Below, piece by piece: positions 16,375 to 25,649 of a stretch of DNA of 64,000 bases. The position numbers and the translations under genes were made by a program. The DNA lies in the NCBI GenBank assembly GCA_947446815.1, contig CANFGT010000002.1, positions 208,193-272,192 on the forward strand. The letters run 5' to 3'. Below the pieces are notes generated by a model. It was not told the DNA's origin. It saw only the letters and a list, made by a program, of their open reading frames with translations, and did not search any database. The stretch comes from Acidimicrobiaceae bacterium. Lineage in GTDB: Bacteria > Actinomycetota > Acidimicrobiia > Acidimicrobiales > Ilumatobacteraceae. Positions within the stretch are counted from its first letter, which is position 1. Every line of letters starts with the position of its first letter.

Positions 16375-17706
16375 CTATTTGAGCGAGCCCGGCTTCAAAG
16401 TCTCAGGGTCAAATAAAGCAAAGAAATCTTTTGTTGCGCCATGCAGATGACGACCCGGATCACCCATGCGCGTGTCAATGGTCTTTCCTGTTCGATCAGT
16501 TTTTCCAAAGTCTGTATAGGTTGCAAAGAATGGCCATGTGCCATTGATGTCTAATTCCATTGCTGTTTTGCACCCAAGAAGAACAAGAGTGTCGGCCAAC
16601 ATCCCGATGTTCACTTTGCCCACGGCCACAAACATCATGAGGCCGTCGGTACGTAAGCAAGCTGCCGAACGAAAGTTAAAGACCTTGTTGTCAAAGTCTT
16701 CTCCCCAATTAACCGCCTTGAATGACCGGTACACCGACTTGTTCTCTGCAACGAGAGGCGGAAGGTTCTGGCGTAGAGAGGTCCAGCCTTCATCTGCATG
16801 CATGTCTTCACCCCACACGCCGATAGTGCTCGTGCCATCAGCGCGAATGCCAAATGTTGCATAGCCCTTACGAAGTGCGCGAACAGTGCGTCCTTCAGTG
16901 ACATATCCACCTGGCTCGTGTTCGAAGCGGAAACCACCACTAAAACTTGCGATGAGTGACTTCACCGCTGATCCTCGGATACGGGACGAATTGTTCCAGT
17001 TCTTTCCACCAGGAACTTCAGTGCCGTTGAAAAGTGCAGCATGCACTTTTGTGGGGTCGTAGGTGGCCATTGTGGCTACGACTGATCCATAACACCAAAG
17101 AGGTCGGATAGAGCTTGCGTAAATGATTGGCTCTTTGCGCACTTTTGCAATTGCATGCCATACTCCCTCACCTTTGATGGCCGGTGAAATAAACGCTTCA
17201 ATATCGGTAGGGCGCGAAGGAATTGTGGTTGTGGTCGTTGTTGTGGTTTCGTCCGGCAACGGACTGCTTGTGGTGGTGGTTGTCGTAGTTGTCGCAATGG
17301 TGGTCGAAACATTCTTTGGTGCAGGGCACGACTGTGTTGCTTTCACTGGTGTACGCACAGCAGGAGCGCTGTTTCCTGTGGGGTGTGTGATGTGGGGCGT
17401 TGAGACGCCAGGCAAATTCTCTGTCGAACTCGGCGGCGTAGTGGTTTCGATTTGTGGTGGGTCTGAATCGAAGGACACGAGCGCGAGTGTGTCGACGGGG
17501 GCAACGGCGGGTGGGTCACTGTGCATCCACGCTTCTAATTTGTCGACCACTGCGCCCATACCCTTGTTGCGTGCCCAGGAGGCAACATTTTGTTGGAGTG
17601 GTTCGTTGGGGTGGGCGAGAACATACCGAGTGACAGAGAAACCGGTGACAACTGAGAAGACAAGAACCCCCGCGCCCAGGCTTCTGAAGATCTTGCGGCG
17701 ATTCAC
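16375..17706 (-). CDS. Secreted phosphodiester glycosidase-like (NAGPA) protein
   Basis: Membrane-anchored or secreted protein of 443 residues: an N-terminal hydrophobic segment (about 8-30), a low-complexity region with Thr runs (about 85-170), then a NAGPA/phosphodiester-glycosidase domain (PF09992). The domain shows SFSGGFRFEHEPGGYVTEGR, ALRKGYATFGIRADGTSTIGVWG and LLGCKTAMELDINGTWPFF, the region that holds the conserved Asp. The family acts on sugar phosphodiesters such as cell-wall glycans. GTG 17706 follows a -10 box by 6 nt. Its stop touches the stop of the convergent metallo-hydrolase gene. Confidence 0.83.
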   Translation of the reverse strand: MNRRKIFRSLGAGVLVFSVVTGFSVTRYVLAHPNEPLQQNVASWARNKGMGAVVDKLEAWMHSDPPAVAPVDTLALVSFDSDPPQIETTTPPSSTENLPGVSTPHITHPTGNSAPAVRTPVKATQSCPAPKNVSTTIATTTTTTTTSSPLPDETTTTTTTTIPSRPTDIEAFISPAIKGEGVWHAIAKVRKEPIIYASSIRPLWCYGSVVATMATYDPTKVHAALFNGTEVPGGKNWNNSSRIRGSAVKSLIASFSGGFRFEHEPGGYVTEGRTVRALRKGYATFGIRADGTSTIGVWGEDMHADEGWTSLRQNLPPLVAENKSVYRSFKAVNWGEDFDNKVFNFRSAACLRTDGLMMFVAVGKVNIGMLADTLVLLGCKTAMELDINGTWPFFATYTDFGKTDRTGKTIDTRMGDPGRHLHGATKDFFALFDPETLKPGSLK

Positions 17707-17712
17707 AATGTC

Positions 17713-17718
17713 AGGTTA
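17713..17718 (-). promoter_or_regulatory. -10 box TAACCT of the NAGPA-like gene
   Basis: TAACCT ends 6 nt before GTG 17706. Confidence 0.45.
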
Positions 17719-17724
17719 GGCGCG

Positions 17725-19209
17725 TTAGGAGGATGAACCCTTGTCACGTAAGTGGCGCCCGACATATGCCACCACCACTTGTTGCGTTTCGTTATCAAAG
17801 TACAGATGAATTCGTACTAGGTGCGCTTTCCGACCGCGACGAAGATGAGCCTCTGCTCTCACTATTTTTCCTCGCCAATCGATGAGGTAGTCCTCTTCGT
17901 ATTTCTGACGTGCTGTTGCAGAAATGTCAGGAGCAAAATCAAGACCCATCTGTCGGCAGGCCAACTTGATGCTGGTGCCCGTAATTTCTCCCGACATCCA
18001 GGCACGAGCCACTTCATTGAGTCGCACTAAATCCTGGAGAACGCTGACAGGTTCTGGACCTTCGAGACCCTCGCCCGACTCAATGGCGCGCTCATGAAAG
18101 ATGAGAAATGGGCAATGTTCTTGAGCCAGCCGCAGTGCTTCTGTCATTGACGCAACTGCACGTGTGTTGGCGGTATTGCCCGCTTGCATTTCTAACGACA
18201 CATTGCGCAAGATGAGTTCATCGAGTTGCCCACCCTTTTTCTCTAACTGCGCACGTTGCTCGGCCACTCGGCGGTCAGCATCTGCAAGTGCTGCTTCTAA
18301 CTCATCGATAGAAGCTTGCAGTTGCTCGATATGGACAGCATGTTCTTCACTCTGAACGTCGTTAGTACCGCTGACGTCGCGAATAGAGATTTCAAAAAGA
18401 TCATCTTCGCGTCGAGGAGGCGCAGGAACTCGAGGTGCTGCGATGGAGCGCGCGGCGGCATCAATGATGATTTGTACAAGTCGTGACCGCTCGCGATTTT
18501 CTGACGCAGTTGGTAATTCACGGCGCCGAACAATTTCTGGTTCGGTGTTTCCCGCCCAATTCACAAGGACGGTTCCCGGACCAACAAGTGTGTAACCGGT
18601 CAACATTAAGAATCCGTGGAGAGCTTCTGCGGTCGTGAGCTGCACTACATGGACCAGCCCAATGAGCGGTCCAGCCCCCATTGCGATGAGTGGGGGAGTT
18701 CGACGTTCAAAGTCGAGTACTTCAACGAGAACGGGAAGACGACGGCTGGGTGCGAGAACAAATGCTGCAATCTCTTGCCCACCTAATTCATCAGACACAA
18801 GCGATGGTGAATCTGAGATGTAGCGATTCGCATCTTCGGAGGGAACAAGTGCAAGCGCCTTCTTGACAAGTTGTGCGACGCGCAATGGAAGAAATGGTGA
18901 AGTGAAGGGGATGACTCGCGATGCAGTCGGTGTCGATGCAATGCGCACATCGAACGTAAGGACTTCCCCGATGAGAACCACGCTGATGGTCAATGTCTCT
19001 ACGTGGGAACTCCCGGGTGCGCTCTCGGTAATCGTGAGACGAAATACGGGGTCATCAGAGGCTTCGCGAATACGGACTGTTGTTCCGGGACCGCGCGACT
19101 CAAGTGGATAAAACTCAACGAGCCAATCACTGACGAGATCAATCAGGGCAATACGTTGCTGCTCGGTGCAATCGACTGTGGGAAGAGAGAGCGCGTAGGT
19201 GGTAATCAC
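17725..19209 (-). CDS. Unrecognised 494-residue protein with central coiled coil
   Basis: Function unknown. The N-terminal part (about 1-240) is a mixed alpha/beta region that includes FVLAPSRRLPVLVEVLDFER and TGYTLVGPGTVLVNWAGN. A coiled coil follows (about 290-345, starting AVHIEQLQASIDELEAALAD). The C-terminal part ends in HLVRIHLYFDNETQQVVVAY then VGRHLRDKG. From memory, proteins with this plan (a 'GAVRLYWPG'-like segment, a coiled coil and a terminal 'YF..D.....V..VGRHL') occur among uncharacterised defence-associated proteins; this is inference. It starts with GTG 19209, 30 bases after the stop of another unknown on the same strand. Confidence 0.7.
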   Translation of the reverse strand: MITTYALSLPTVDCTEQQRIALIDLVSDWLVEFYPLESRGPGTTVRIREASDDPVFRLTITESAPGSSHVETLTISVVLIGEVLTFDVRIASTPTASRVIPFTSPFLPLRVAQLVKKALALVPSEDANRYISDSPSLVSDELGGQEIAAFVLAPSRRLPVLVEVLDFERRTPPLIAMGAGPLIGLVHVVQLTTAEALHGFLMLTGYTLVGPGTVLVNWAGNTEPEIVRRRELPTASENRERSRLVQIIIDAAARSIAAPRVPAPPRREDDLFEISIRDVSGTNDVQSEEHAVHIEQLQASIDELEAALADADRRVAEQRAQLEKKGGQLDELILRNVSLEMQAGNTANTRAVASMTEALRLAQEHCPFLIFHERAIESGEGLEGPEPVSVLQDLVRLNEVARAWMSGEITGTSIKLACRQMGLDFAPDISATARQKYEEDYLIDWRGKIVRAEAHLRRGRKAHLVRIHLYFDNETQQVVVAYVGRHLRDKGSSS

Positions 19210-19239
19210 AGCGTCACCATTTCTGACCCATGAGCGGAC

Positions 19240-19881
19240 TCAGCGGTATGGCCGAAGAGCCTCGTGCACCTGTGCGAGAAGGGAAGTGACCATCGCTGCG
19301 TCATCAGGGTCGAGTGTAAGCAAGCGGTCGAAGGCCGCAGACTCAATGTCAATAGCGGGGTGCAACTTGTAACGCTGGTGCGGGGCAAGTTGGGGTGCCG
19401 GGGTGTTCAAACGAGCACAACCAGGGGCTTCGCGGTCGATCCAGCACTGAGCTGCGGTGCCAATGGCCTGGACAGTCCAGCCCGTTTCCAGGCGCACGGA
19501 CCATGGGCCATCGGGGTCAATGCCATTGGTCATCGAGACGCTCGCGGGGGTTTCGCGAACGGGAACCTGCATACGCATGATGGGTCCGGAATGATCTAGG
19601 TGGTTCACTTCGGCAATCACTGTGTCTTGTGGGACGGACAGGACCATCGGGTCATCCTGCATGCGATGAGACGCTTCGTATTGCGTCGGCGTGACAACTT
19701 CCCACACCCATGGACGACCACCAGTGTCGATGGCGGGAACGTTCATGCCGACCCATGCCACATCTAGCCCGGGCATCGTGACCCGTCGCCAAGAGAGTGC
19801 ATCAACTTGCTCAGCAAGTGACCTCTTGACTCCGTCGACGAATGTTTGCACGGGTATTGATAGTGGCTTGTGGAGCACCAT
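19240..19881 (-). CDS. Hypothetical protein
   Basis: I do not recognise this 213-residue protein. It has no signal peptide or membrane helix. It is rich in Trp, Pro and Asp, with a central beta-rich region (MQVPVRETPASVSMT, WSVRLETGWTVQAIG) and two cysteines around QCWIDREAPGC. The C-terminus is helical (AAMVTSLLAQVHEAL). It lies 30 bases upstream of the 494-residue unknown on the same strand, so the two may be co-transcribed, and it is divergent from an alpha/beta hydrolase gene. Confidence 0.6.
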   Translation of the reverse strand: MVLHKPLSIPVQTFVDGVKRSLAEQVDALSWRRVTMPGLDVAWVGMNVPAIDTGGRPWVWEVVTPTQYEASHRMQDDPMVLSVPQDTVIAEVNHLDHSGPIMRMQVPVRETPASVSMTNGIDPDGPWSVRLETGWTVQAIGTAAQCWIDREAPGCARLNTPAPQLAPHQRYKLHPAIDIESAAFDRLLTLDPDDAAMVTSLLAQVHEALRPYR

Positions 19882-19917
19882 GGATGGTGGATACCCACGA
19901 GATGGAAGAATGACATC

Positions 19918-20724
19918 GTGCCAATCTTTGAGCGTCCTGAGTTATCGATCAATTACGAGGTGACGGGCAGCGGTCCTCGCGTGTTGTACTTCAACGGATC
20001 TGGTGCAACATTGAAGTCCGCTGCATTGTTCATTGGTGCGCTGGCGAAAACATGTGAAGTATTGGCACATGATCAACGGGGGCTTGGCGAAACGAGCATT
20101 CCCGAAGGTCCGTATTCAATGGCGCAATACGCAAACGATGCTGCTGCGCTTCTCGATCATGTTGGCTGGGAGACCTGCGCTGTTGTGGGCATGAGTTTTG
20201 GTGGAATGGTCGCGCAGGAATTTTCCGTGAGTTATCCACAGCGCGTTGAGAAGTTGGTTTTGTTGTGCACGTCAGCAGGCGGAGGTGCGGGATCGTCGTA
20301 TCCGTTGCATGAATTGGGTTCGTTGCCTGTCGATGAACGTGCTGCTCGCATCACCACCTTGACTGATAACCGCTTCACACCTGAATGGCTGGCATCACAT
20401 CCGGATGATGCGGCAATGCTGAGAATGCGCAATGAACAAGCTGCGGTTCCAAAGTCGAAAGAAACTGTGAAGGGCGAAGTATTGCAATTGGGCGCCCGCA
20501 TCGGGCATGACGTTGCAGACAGATTGCATCTCGTGACTGCACCAACTTTTGTGGCCGCGGGACGTTTCGATGGCATCGCCCCCGTGAATAATTCCGAAGA
20601 AATCGTCAAACGAATTCCTGATGCATCTATGTCGATTTACGAAGGCGGGCACATCTTTACCGCACAGGACCGTCGTGCTATCAGCGACATTCGCACTTTT
20701 TTAGCAACGGGTGCACGGCCATGA
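19918..20724 (+). CDS. Alpha/beta-fold hydrolase
   Basis: Cytoplasmic serine hydrolase of 268 residues. The nucleophile elbow is GMSFGGM (Ser near 99), the oxyanion region is FNGSGATL, the acid is probably in AAGRFDGIAP, and the catalytic His is in EGGHIF. GTG 19918 has GGAAG 9 nt upstream; an ATG a few bases earlier is out of frame. Its TGA overlaps the sulfatase start (ATGA), so both belong to one operon and may act in turn on an ester substrate (inference). Confidence 0.9.
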   Translation: MPIFERPELSINYEVTGSGPRVLYFNGSGATLKSAALFIGALAKTCEVLAHDQRGLGETSIPEGPYSMAQYANDAAALLDHVGWETCAVVGMSFGGMVAQEFSVSYPQRVEKLVLLCTSAGGGAGSSYPLHELGSLPVDERAARITTLTDNRFTPEWLASHPDDAAMLRMRNEQAAVPKSKETVKGEVLQLGARIGHDVADRLHLVTAPTFVAAGRFDGIAPVNNSEEIVKRIPDASMSIYEGGHIFTAQDRRAISDIRTFLATGARP

Positions 20725-22178
20725 AACTGAATGTTTTATTAATCACACTTGATCAGTTCCGCGGTGATTGTCTCTCTATCGCTGGACACCCAGTGGTGAA
20801 GACACCGAACCTTGATCGATTGGCCCAACAGGGCGTGCGGTTTGCACGCCATTACAGCCAGGCGTCGCCATGCGGACCAGGTCGTGCATCGTTGTACACC
20901 GGCATGTATCAAATGAATCATCGTGTTGTTGCTAACGGAACACCACTTGATGCGTCTTTCGACAATGTGGCATTGATGGCACGTCGTGCTGGTTATGCAC
21001 CTGCTTTGTTTGGGTACACCGACCAATCCATTGATCCGCGAGTCACTGCGAGCCCTGATGATCCGCGATTGTCTACTTATGAAGGTGTTCTTCCAGGCTT
21101 TGATTGCGAGTTAGATCTCACGCAGCAATTCACCCCGTGGCGTGAATGGCTGCAGGCACAAGGGTTTAATACCGATATGGGCATTGGACGCTTGCTCTTC
21201 ACAGAAAATGAGCGACCTGTCGAGGCAAGTGTTTCCACTTTCTTGACCAATGAGCTGTTGTCGTGGATTGAGAAACAGGATCAAGGGTGGTTTGCTCACG
21301 CCAGTTTCATTCGTCCGCATCCGCCATATTCCGCTGCCGGTGAATACAGCACGATGTACGACCCCAAAACAGTAGGTGACCCCATTGCAGTTGCAGAGAA
21401 TGTGCATCCGTTCCATGAAATCATGCTCTCGCTGGATGGTACGAAGGCGCCGACCGACCCAGATGAACTTGCACAGATGCGCGCGCAGTACTTCGGCATG
21501 GTGAGCGAAGTGGATGCACAGCTTGGCCGTATCTGGGATGCATTAGAAACGTCGAGTCAATGGGAGAACACGGTCGTTCTTGTTACTGCGGACCATGCAG
21601 AGCTGCTCGGAGATCATGGACTCAAAGAAAAAGTGGGCTACTGGGAAACTAGCCAGCACATCGTTTCCATCATTCGTGATCCTCGACATACGGATACACA
21701 TGGAAACGTTGTTGAGCACTTCACGGAAAATATTGACATCATGCCAACGTTGTGTGATGTGTTGGGCCAGCAAGTTCCTGCACAATGTGACGGTCTTCCT
21801 CTCACACCATTCATTGAAGGCATTGAGCCGCCAATGTGGCGCGATGCTGCACATTGGGAATACGACTGGCGTTCATCTCTGATTCCTGTGTACCCGCATG
21901 ACACACCGTGGAAACGTCATCTCGACACGATGAACCTGGCAGTGCGACGAAGCGAGTCGTATGCGTATGTGCAATTCGGCGATGGCGATTGGTTGTGTTT
22001 CGATATTGCTGCAGACCCGACGTGGCGTACAGAGACAAAAGATTCTGAAATTGTGATGCGTCAAGCGCAGGCAATGTTGCAGTGGCGCATGCGCAATACC
22101 AACAGAGAACTCACAGGATTCTTGGCCCAAGATGGCGGAACTGGTCGATGGCCGACCAATATGTCGTGGCGCAGTTAG
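20721..22178 (+). CDS. Sulfatase (type I, formylglycine-dependent)
   Basis: Sulfate or phosphonate ester hydrolase of 485 residues. The N-terminal metal-binding LLITLDQFRGD (with Asp11) is followed by the sulfatase signature CGPGRASLYTG; Cys51 is the residue converted to formylglycine. Further alkaline-phosphatase-fold motifs are FIRPHPPY, VVLVTADHAELLGDHG and SIIRDPR. It lacks a signal peptide, so it is cytoplasmic. It is coupled to the upstream hydrolase gene. No formylglycine-generating enzyme gene is in the window. Confidence 0.92.
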   Translation: MKLNVLLITLDQFRGDCLSIAGHPVVKTPNLDRLAQQGVRFARHYSQASPCGPGRASLYTGMYQMNHRVVANGTPLDASFDNVALMARRAGYAPALFGYTDQSIDPRVTASPDDPRLSTYEGVLPGFDCELDLTQQFTPWREWLQAQGFNTDMGIGRLLFTENERPVEASVSTFLTNELLSWIEKQDQGWFAHASFIRPHPPYSAAGEYSTMYDPKTVGDPIAVAENVHPFHEIMLSLDGTKAPTDPDELAQMRAQYFGMVSEVDAQLGRIWDALETSSQWENTVVLVTADHAELLGDHGLKEKVGYWETSQHIVSIIRDPRHTDTHGNVVEHFTENIDIMPTLCDVLGQQVPAQCDGLPLTPFIEGIEPPMWRDAAHWEYDWRSSLIPVYPHDTPWKRHLDTMNLAVRRSESYAYVQFGDGDWLCFDIAADPTWRTETKDSEIVMRQAQAMLQWRMRNTNRELTGFLAQDGGTGRWPTNMSWRS

Positions 22179-22189
22179 TTAAGAAATAG

Positions 22190-22849
22190 CTAGTCGCGCC
22201 ATTGGTCGATGGAAGTCATCTCTTCGACCGGTGATCGTTTGATGGGTCCGTGGTTTCCCTTTGGATGGCCAAGTGGAACCATTGCATGCACGCCCCAACC
22301 GGTAGGGAACTTCAAGATGTCTCGAAGTTCTGTTTCTCGATTACACACCAATGTTGTGAGAACTCCGCCAAGACCTTCTGCGCGTGCAGCAAGCAAGAAG
22401 TTTTGTACGGCGGGGTACAGCGATGCACCGCCAACAACAGGGTGACGACCGAGACCTGCATCGGTGACGTAGAGCGCGGCCGGATCGTGAATGAACATTG
22501 CAAGTACTGGAACTTCAGCAAGTGATTCAGCAAGTCGAGTGCCGCCGGCATATGCCTCTCGGATTTGTGCAATGACGGCGGGCGGTTGGCCCTCAAATTG
22601 TGCAACGTTGAACTCGACGTACTTCTCCCATTCCTTGGCGTATAAGCGTCCTATTGCTTCTTTGATGACACGATCGCGAACTGCAATGATGCGCCATGGC
22701 TGACGGTTGCCACCGCTTGGTGCCCATACCGCGGCTTGCAAAATACGCGTGAGGACTTCTTCACTGACCGGTGCATCACTGATGCGGCGGATAGACCGCG
22801 TGGTGGACAGAAATGCGTAGAGGTCATCTGCTGATGGAGAGGTCGTCAT
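22190..22849 (-). CDS. Nitroreductase-family FMN oxidoreductase
   Basis: FMN-dependent NAD(P)H oxidoreductase of 219 residues. The N-terminal flavin-contact motif TTRSIRRISDAPVSEEVLTR and AVWAPSGGNRQPWRIIAV is typical, as are the mid-sequence ASLYPAVQNFLLAARAEGLGG and the C-terminal VHAMVPLGHPKGNHGP. The subgroup resembles BluB/iodotyrosine-dehalogenase-like nitroreductases more than NfsB. Substrate unknown. It converges with the sulfatase gene. Confidence 0.9.
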   Translation of the reverse strand: MTTSPSADDLYAFLSTTRSIRRISDAPVSEEVLTRILQAAVWAPSGGNRQPWRIIAVRDRVIKEAIGRLYAKEWEKYVEFNVAQFEGQPPAVIAQIREAYAGGTRLAESLAEVPVLAMFIHDPAALYVTDAGLGRHPVVGGASLYPAVQNFLLAARAEGLGGVLTTLVCNRETELRDILKFPTGWGVHAMVPLGHPKGNHGPIKRSPVEEMTSIDQWRD

Positions 22850-22891
22850 GAATGAAGTCTGCCACTCGGATGATGCACCATCGTGCGTTGT

Positions 22892-23371
22892 TTAGTTGCG
22901 ACGGGTTGCTGTCGCCGGCCACGGCGACATTTCCAGGCCAACACCGGAGTACACCGAGTGCAATAACGCTGCGTACGAGACTGAAATATGAGCCCTGCAG
23001 AGCCTTGCTAACTCATCGCGAAAGAGAACTCCGTGAGATTCAGCGCCTACGACAACATGGGCTAGTTCATGGAGCAAGGTAGCCACTGTGGTGGATTGCC
23101 CTCGAACGCAGATGACATTTTCATCGATGTAGGTCAAGCCCAACGCCGCTTGGCTTTTGCGTGCAACGAGCACCTGCGGAACTTCAATGTCTTCTGTGTG
23201 GCAGATGACAGTAAGAAAAGATGAAGCCTCTTTGGAAATCAGTTTTCGCGAACCGAGTTCGGTTTCAACAATGTCTTCGCATGCGTAAACCAATGCCTGT
23301 TCAGGACTACATCTCTGATACTCGCCGGCGCGAAGCATTGCCGCATCAACGAATACGTGTAGTGGTGTCAC
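22892..23371 (-). CDS. Small zincin-like metalloprotease partner of DUF2786 protein
   Basis: A 159-residue protein whose centre has the zincin motif LLHELAHVVVGAESHGVLFRD: HExxH followed by a Gly and a second HG, with an acidic residue downstream. This fits a small SprT- or minigluzincin-like metallopeptidase. It is coupled by an ATGA overlap to the DUF2786 gene, so the two products probably work together. Cytoplasmic, no signal peptide. Substrate unknown. Confidence 0.7.
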   Translation of the reverse strand: MTPLHVFVDAAMLRAGEYQRCSPEQALVYACEDIVETELGSRKLISKEASSFLTVICHTEDIEVPQVLVARKSQAALGLTYIDENVICVRGQSTTVATLLHELAHVVVGAESHGVLFRDELARLCRAHISVSYAALLHSVYSGVGLEMSPWPATATRRN

Positions 23372-24045
23372 CCAAGTTCTCCGCGAACGCCACTGGTAAA
23401 TGAACGCCCGCCAGAAGAGAAGCCTCGACCAGCACTATGGCCACTGCTGTACGCGCCCGACGAACTATCTGAGTAGGAATAGCCTCCGGTTAGCCGCGGG
23501 CCGTTGAGCCGAAGTTCATCTTGTGCGCGCTTCATACGGTCGGCAAGAACAAGTCCAGAACCAGGAGTTTCGGCAATGAATTCTTTTTTCGATGTTGATA
23601 GGGCTTCTGATATTCCGCGTTGAAAACCATGCCACCATGAAGTGCGCCATGAACGATCACCGCGAGGGAGCAAACGTAAGCCCATCATGTCGGCTGCTCC
23701 GAACAATGTGTACGCCGCGGTGATGTCGTTGTCGCGACCATAGAGAACGACGACACATGCACCGTCTTCATCGTCGGTGCGATAACCAGCGCACGAGTGA
23801 GCCAAGCCAATGGCGTACAAGATGTTCTGACGGCGAACGCGGTATGGACCATGAACAGAAAAGCGACGCACCACGATTGTGTTGTCTTCTGGCTTTTTCG
23901 CATCGTCAATGTCACTGCTTGATAACCCATGCTTCTGCATCAGTTTGGATGCCAATGCAAGTGCAGTCTCTGCTTCTGCCTGGGGTGTGTTGGGATGCTG
24001 CGCGAGCGTGAGGAGTGCCTGAATGCGGTCGCGTTGATCAGTCAT
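23368..24045 (-). CDS. DUF2786-domain protein
   Basis: A 225-residue protein with an N-terminal DUF2786 domain (about 1-45: IQALLTLAQHPNTPQAEAET, ALASKLMQKHGLS), a middle domain (about 55-155) of the type often found after DUF2786 (ILYAIGLAHSC, VVLYGRDNDITAAYTLFGA, SWWHGFQRGISEAL), and a flexible Ser/Gly/Tyr-rich tail. The biochemical role of the family is not known. The ATG lies 7 nt after a TATTCT box. It is the first gene of a two-gene operon with the zincin-like protein. Confidence 0.85.
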   Translation of the reverse strand: MTDQRDRIQALLTLAQHPNTPQAEAETALALASKLMQKHGLSSSDIDDAKKPEDNTIVVRRFSVHGPYRVRRQNILYAIGLAHSCAGYRTDDEDGACVVVLYGRDNDITAAYTLFGAADMMGLRLLPRGDRSWRTSWWHGFQRGISEALSTSKKEFIAETPGSGLVLADRMKRAQDELRLNGPRLTGGYSYSDSSSGAYSSGHSAGRGFSSGGRSFTSGVRGELG

Positions 24046-24052
24046 ATCGCGC

Positions 24053-24058
24053 AGAATA
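24053..24058 (-). promoter_or_regulatory. -10 box TATTCT of the DUF2786-zincin operon
   Basis: TATTCT ends 7 nt before ATG 24045. Confidence 0.5.
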
Positions 24059-24070
24059 GACGCAGGGTGT

Positions 24071-24832
24071 CTAGTGGTTCAGAACGCTGGACAGGAACGA
24101 GCGAGTGCGTTCTTGTTGCGGAGCATTGATGACTTGAGAAGGTGGGCCTTCCTCAACAATCACGCCACCGTCCATGAAGACAACGCGAGTAGCAACATTC
24201 GATGCGAATCCCATTTCATGGGTGACCACCAACATGGTCATGCCTTCTTCTGCAAGCCCCTTCATGACATTAAGAACATCACCCACAAGCTCAGGGTCAA
24301 GAGCGCTCGTTGCCTCATCGAACAACATGACATCAGGGTCCATGGCAAGCGCGCGTGCAATGGCAACGCGTTGCTGCTGACCACCGGATAGCTGTCCGGG
24401 GTATGCGTCGGCTTTTTCAGTAAGTCCGACACGAGCCAGAAGCTGCAGGCCTTTCATTGCGGCCTCGGCCTTGCTTCGCCCCAAAACTTTTCGTTGCGCA
24501 ACACAGATGTTTTCCAACGCCGTCATATGTGGGAACAAATTGAACTGCTGAAAGACCATTCCAATCTTTGAACGAGCCTCATCAATGTCGCAATCAATAT
24601 GGGTGAGTTCGCGACCGAGGACAACGATGCTTCCGCCCGAGGGTTGCTCGAGCATGTTCACGCAACGTAGCAATGTGCTCTTGCCAGAACCAGAAGGGCC
24701 AATGATGCAAACAACTTCGCCACGCTGCACGTGAAGGTCAATTCCGCGCAGAACATGATTAGTACCGAATGACTTATTGAGATCGGTGACATTGACGACG
24801 TAGTCGTCGATAAGAATTGCTTCGCTGCTCAT
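24071..24832 (-). CDS. Polar amino-acid ABC transporter ATPase
   Basis: GlnQ/HisP-type ATPase of 253 residues that drives amino-acid import. Walker [10 protein letters not shown], the Q-loop in [17 protein letters not shown], the signature [17 protein letters not shown], Walker [15 protein letters not shown] and the H-loop VVTHEMGF are all intact. It is the last gene of the operon binding protein - permease - ATPase and overlaps the permease gene by ATGA. Confidence 0.96.
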   Translation of the reverse strand: MSSEAILIDDYVVNVTDLNKSFGTNHVLRGIDLHVQRGEVVCIIGPSGSGKSTLLRCVNMLEQPSGGSIVVLGRELTHIDCDIDEARSKIGMVFQQFNLFPHMTALENICVAQRKVLGRSKAEAAMKGLQLLARVGLTEKADAYPGQLSGGQQQRVAIARALAMDPDVMLFDEATSALDPELVGDVLNVMKGLAEEGMTMLVVTHEMGFASNVATRVVFMDGGVIVEEGPPSQVINAPQQERTRSFLSSVLNH

Positions 24833-25620
24833 TTGCCAGCCGCCTTTGCACGACGTTCCATGTATGCAACTAATTGTGTCAAGGGCAATGTCATTGCGAG
24901 ATACACAAGACCAGCAACGATGAGTGGAGTTGCATTTGCAGAATGGTTCACACCGTCGCGACCGAATCGTGCGAGATCGCGAGTTGCGTCTGTAACGCCG
25001 AGCACCGAAATGAGAGATGTGTCTTTTATGAGAAGAACGAACTCATTTGTAAGTGGTGGAATAATGATTCGAAGTGCCTGCGGAATCACAATGGTGAACA
25101 TGGCGCGTGGGTAGGACATTCCAAGCGAACGGGCTGCTTCCATTTGTCCTTTAGGAACAGCTTCGATACCGGCGCGAATGGTTTCTGCCATGTATGCGCT
25201 TGCAACAAGAGCTAAGGGAACAGCACCTTGCATGAACGGATTTGGCCACTGCCAGCCGGTGGCGATGGGAATACCGAACCCAAGAATCAGAAGAGTGACA
25301 AGAAGTGGAATGCCACGGAAGATTTCGATGTACGTGGCGGCGAGCCAACGATATGGGCGGATGGTGCTGAGACGCATCAACGCGAAGAGAAGACCAAAAG
25401 AGAGACCGCCAGCGAAACCAAGGACGGTGAAGATCACTGTGTTTTTGGCGGCACCAGTGAGGATGCGTGGGAATTGTTCTTTAACAATTGCCCAATCGAA
25501 CATTGCTCGTTGAAGTTTTTGCCAATCGACGAAAAGAGCCACGGCAATGACAGCAACAACGCTGAGAACGTACACCGCATAACGGATGTACATCGCGCGT
25601 TGACGCTTAGAAATTGCCAT
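24829..25620 (-). CDS. Polar amino-acid ABC transporter permease
   Basis: Inner-membrane permease of the HisMQ/GlnP type, 263 residues. An extra N-terminal helix (about 12-32) precedes the usual core of about five helices. The EAA-like loop that docks on the ATPase is [24 protein letters not shown], followed by [20 protein letters not shown]. It lies 29 bases downstream of the binding-protein gene. Confidence 0.95.
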   Translation of the reverse strand: MAISKRQRAMYIRYAVYVLSVVAVIAVALFVDWQKLQRAMFDWAIVKEQFPRILTGAAKNTVIFTVLGFAGGLSFGLLFALMRLSTIRPYRWLAATYIEIFRGIPLLVTLLILGFGIPIATGWQWPNPFMQGAVPLALVASAYMAETIRAGIEAVPKGQMEAARSLGMSYPRAMFTIVIPQALRIIIPPLTNEFVLLIKDTSLISVLGVTDATRDLARFGRDGVNHSANATPLIVAGLVYLAMTLPLTQLVAYMERRAKAAGK

Positions 25621-25649
25621 GACCCTTTTCGTTTCCGACTAGTAGGGGA

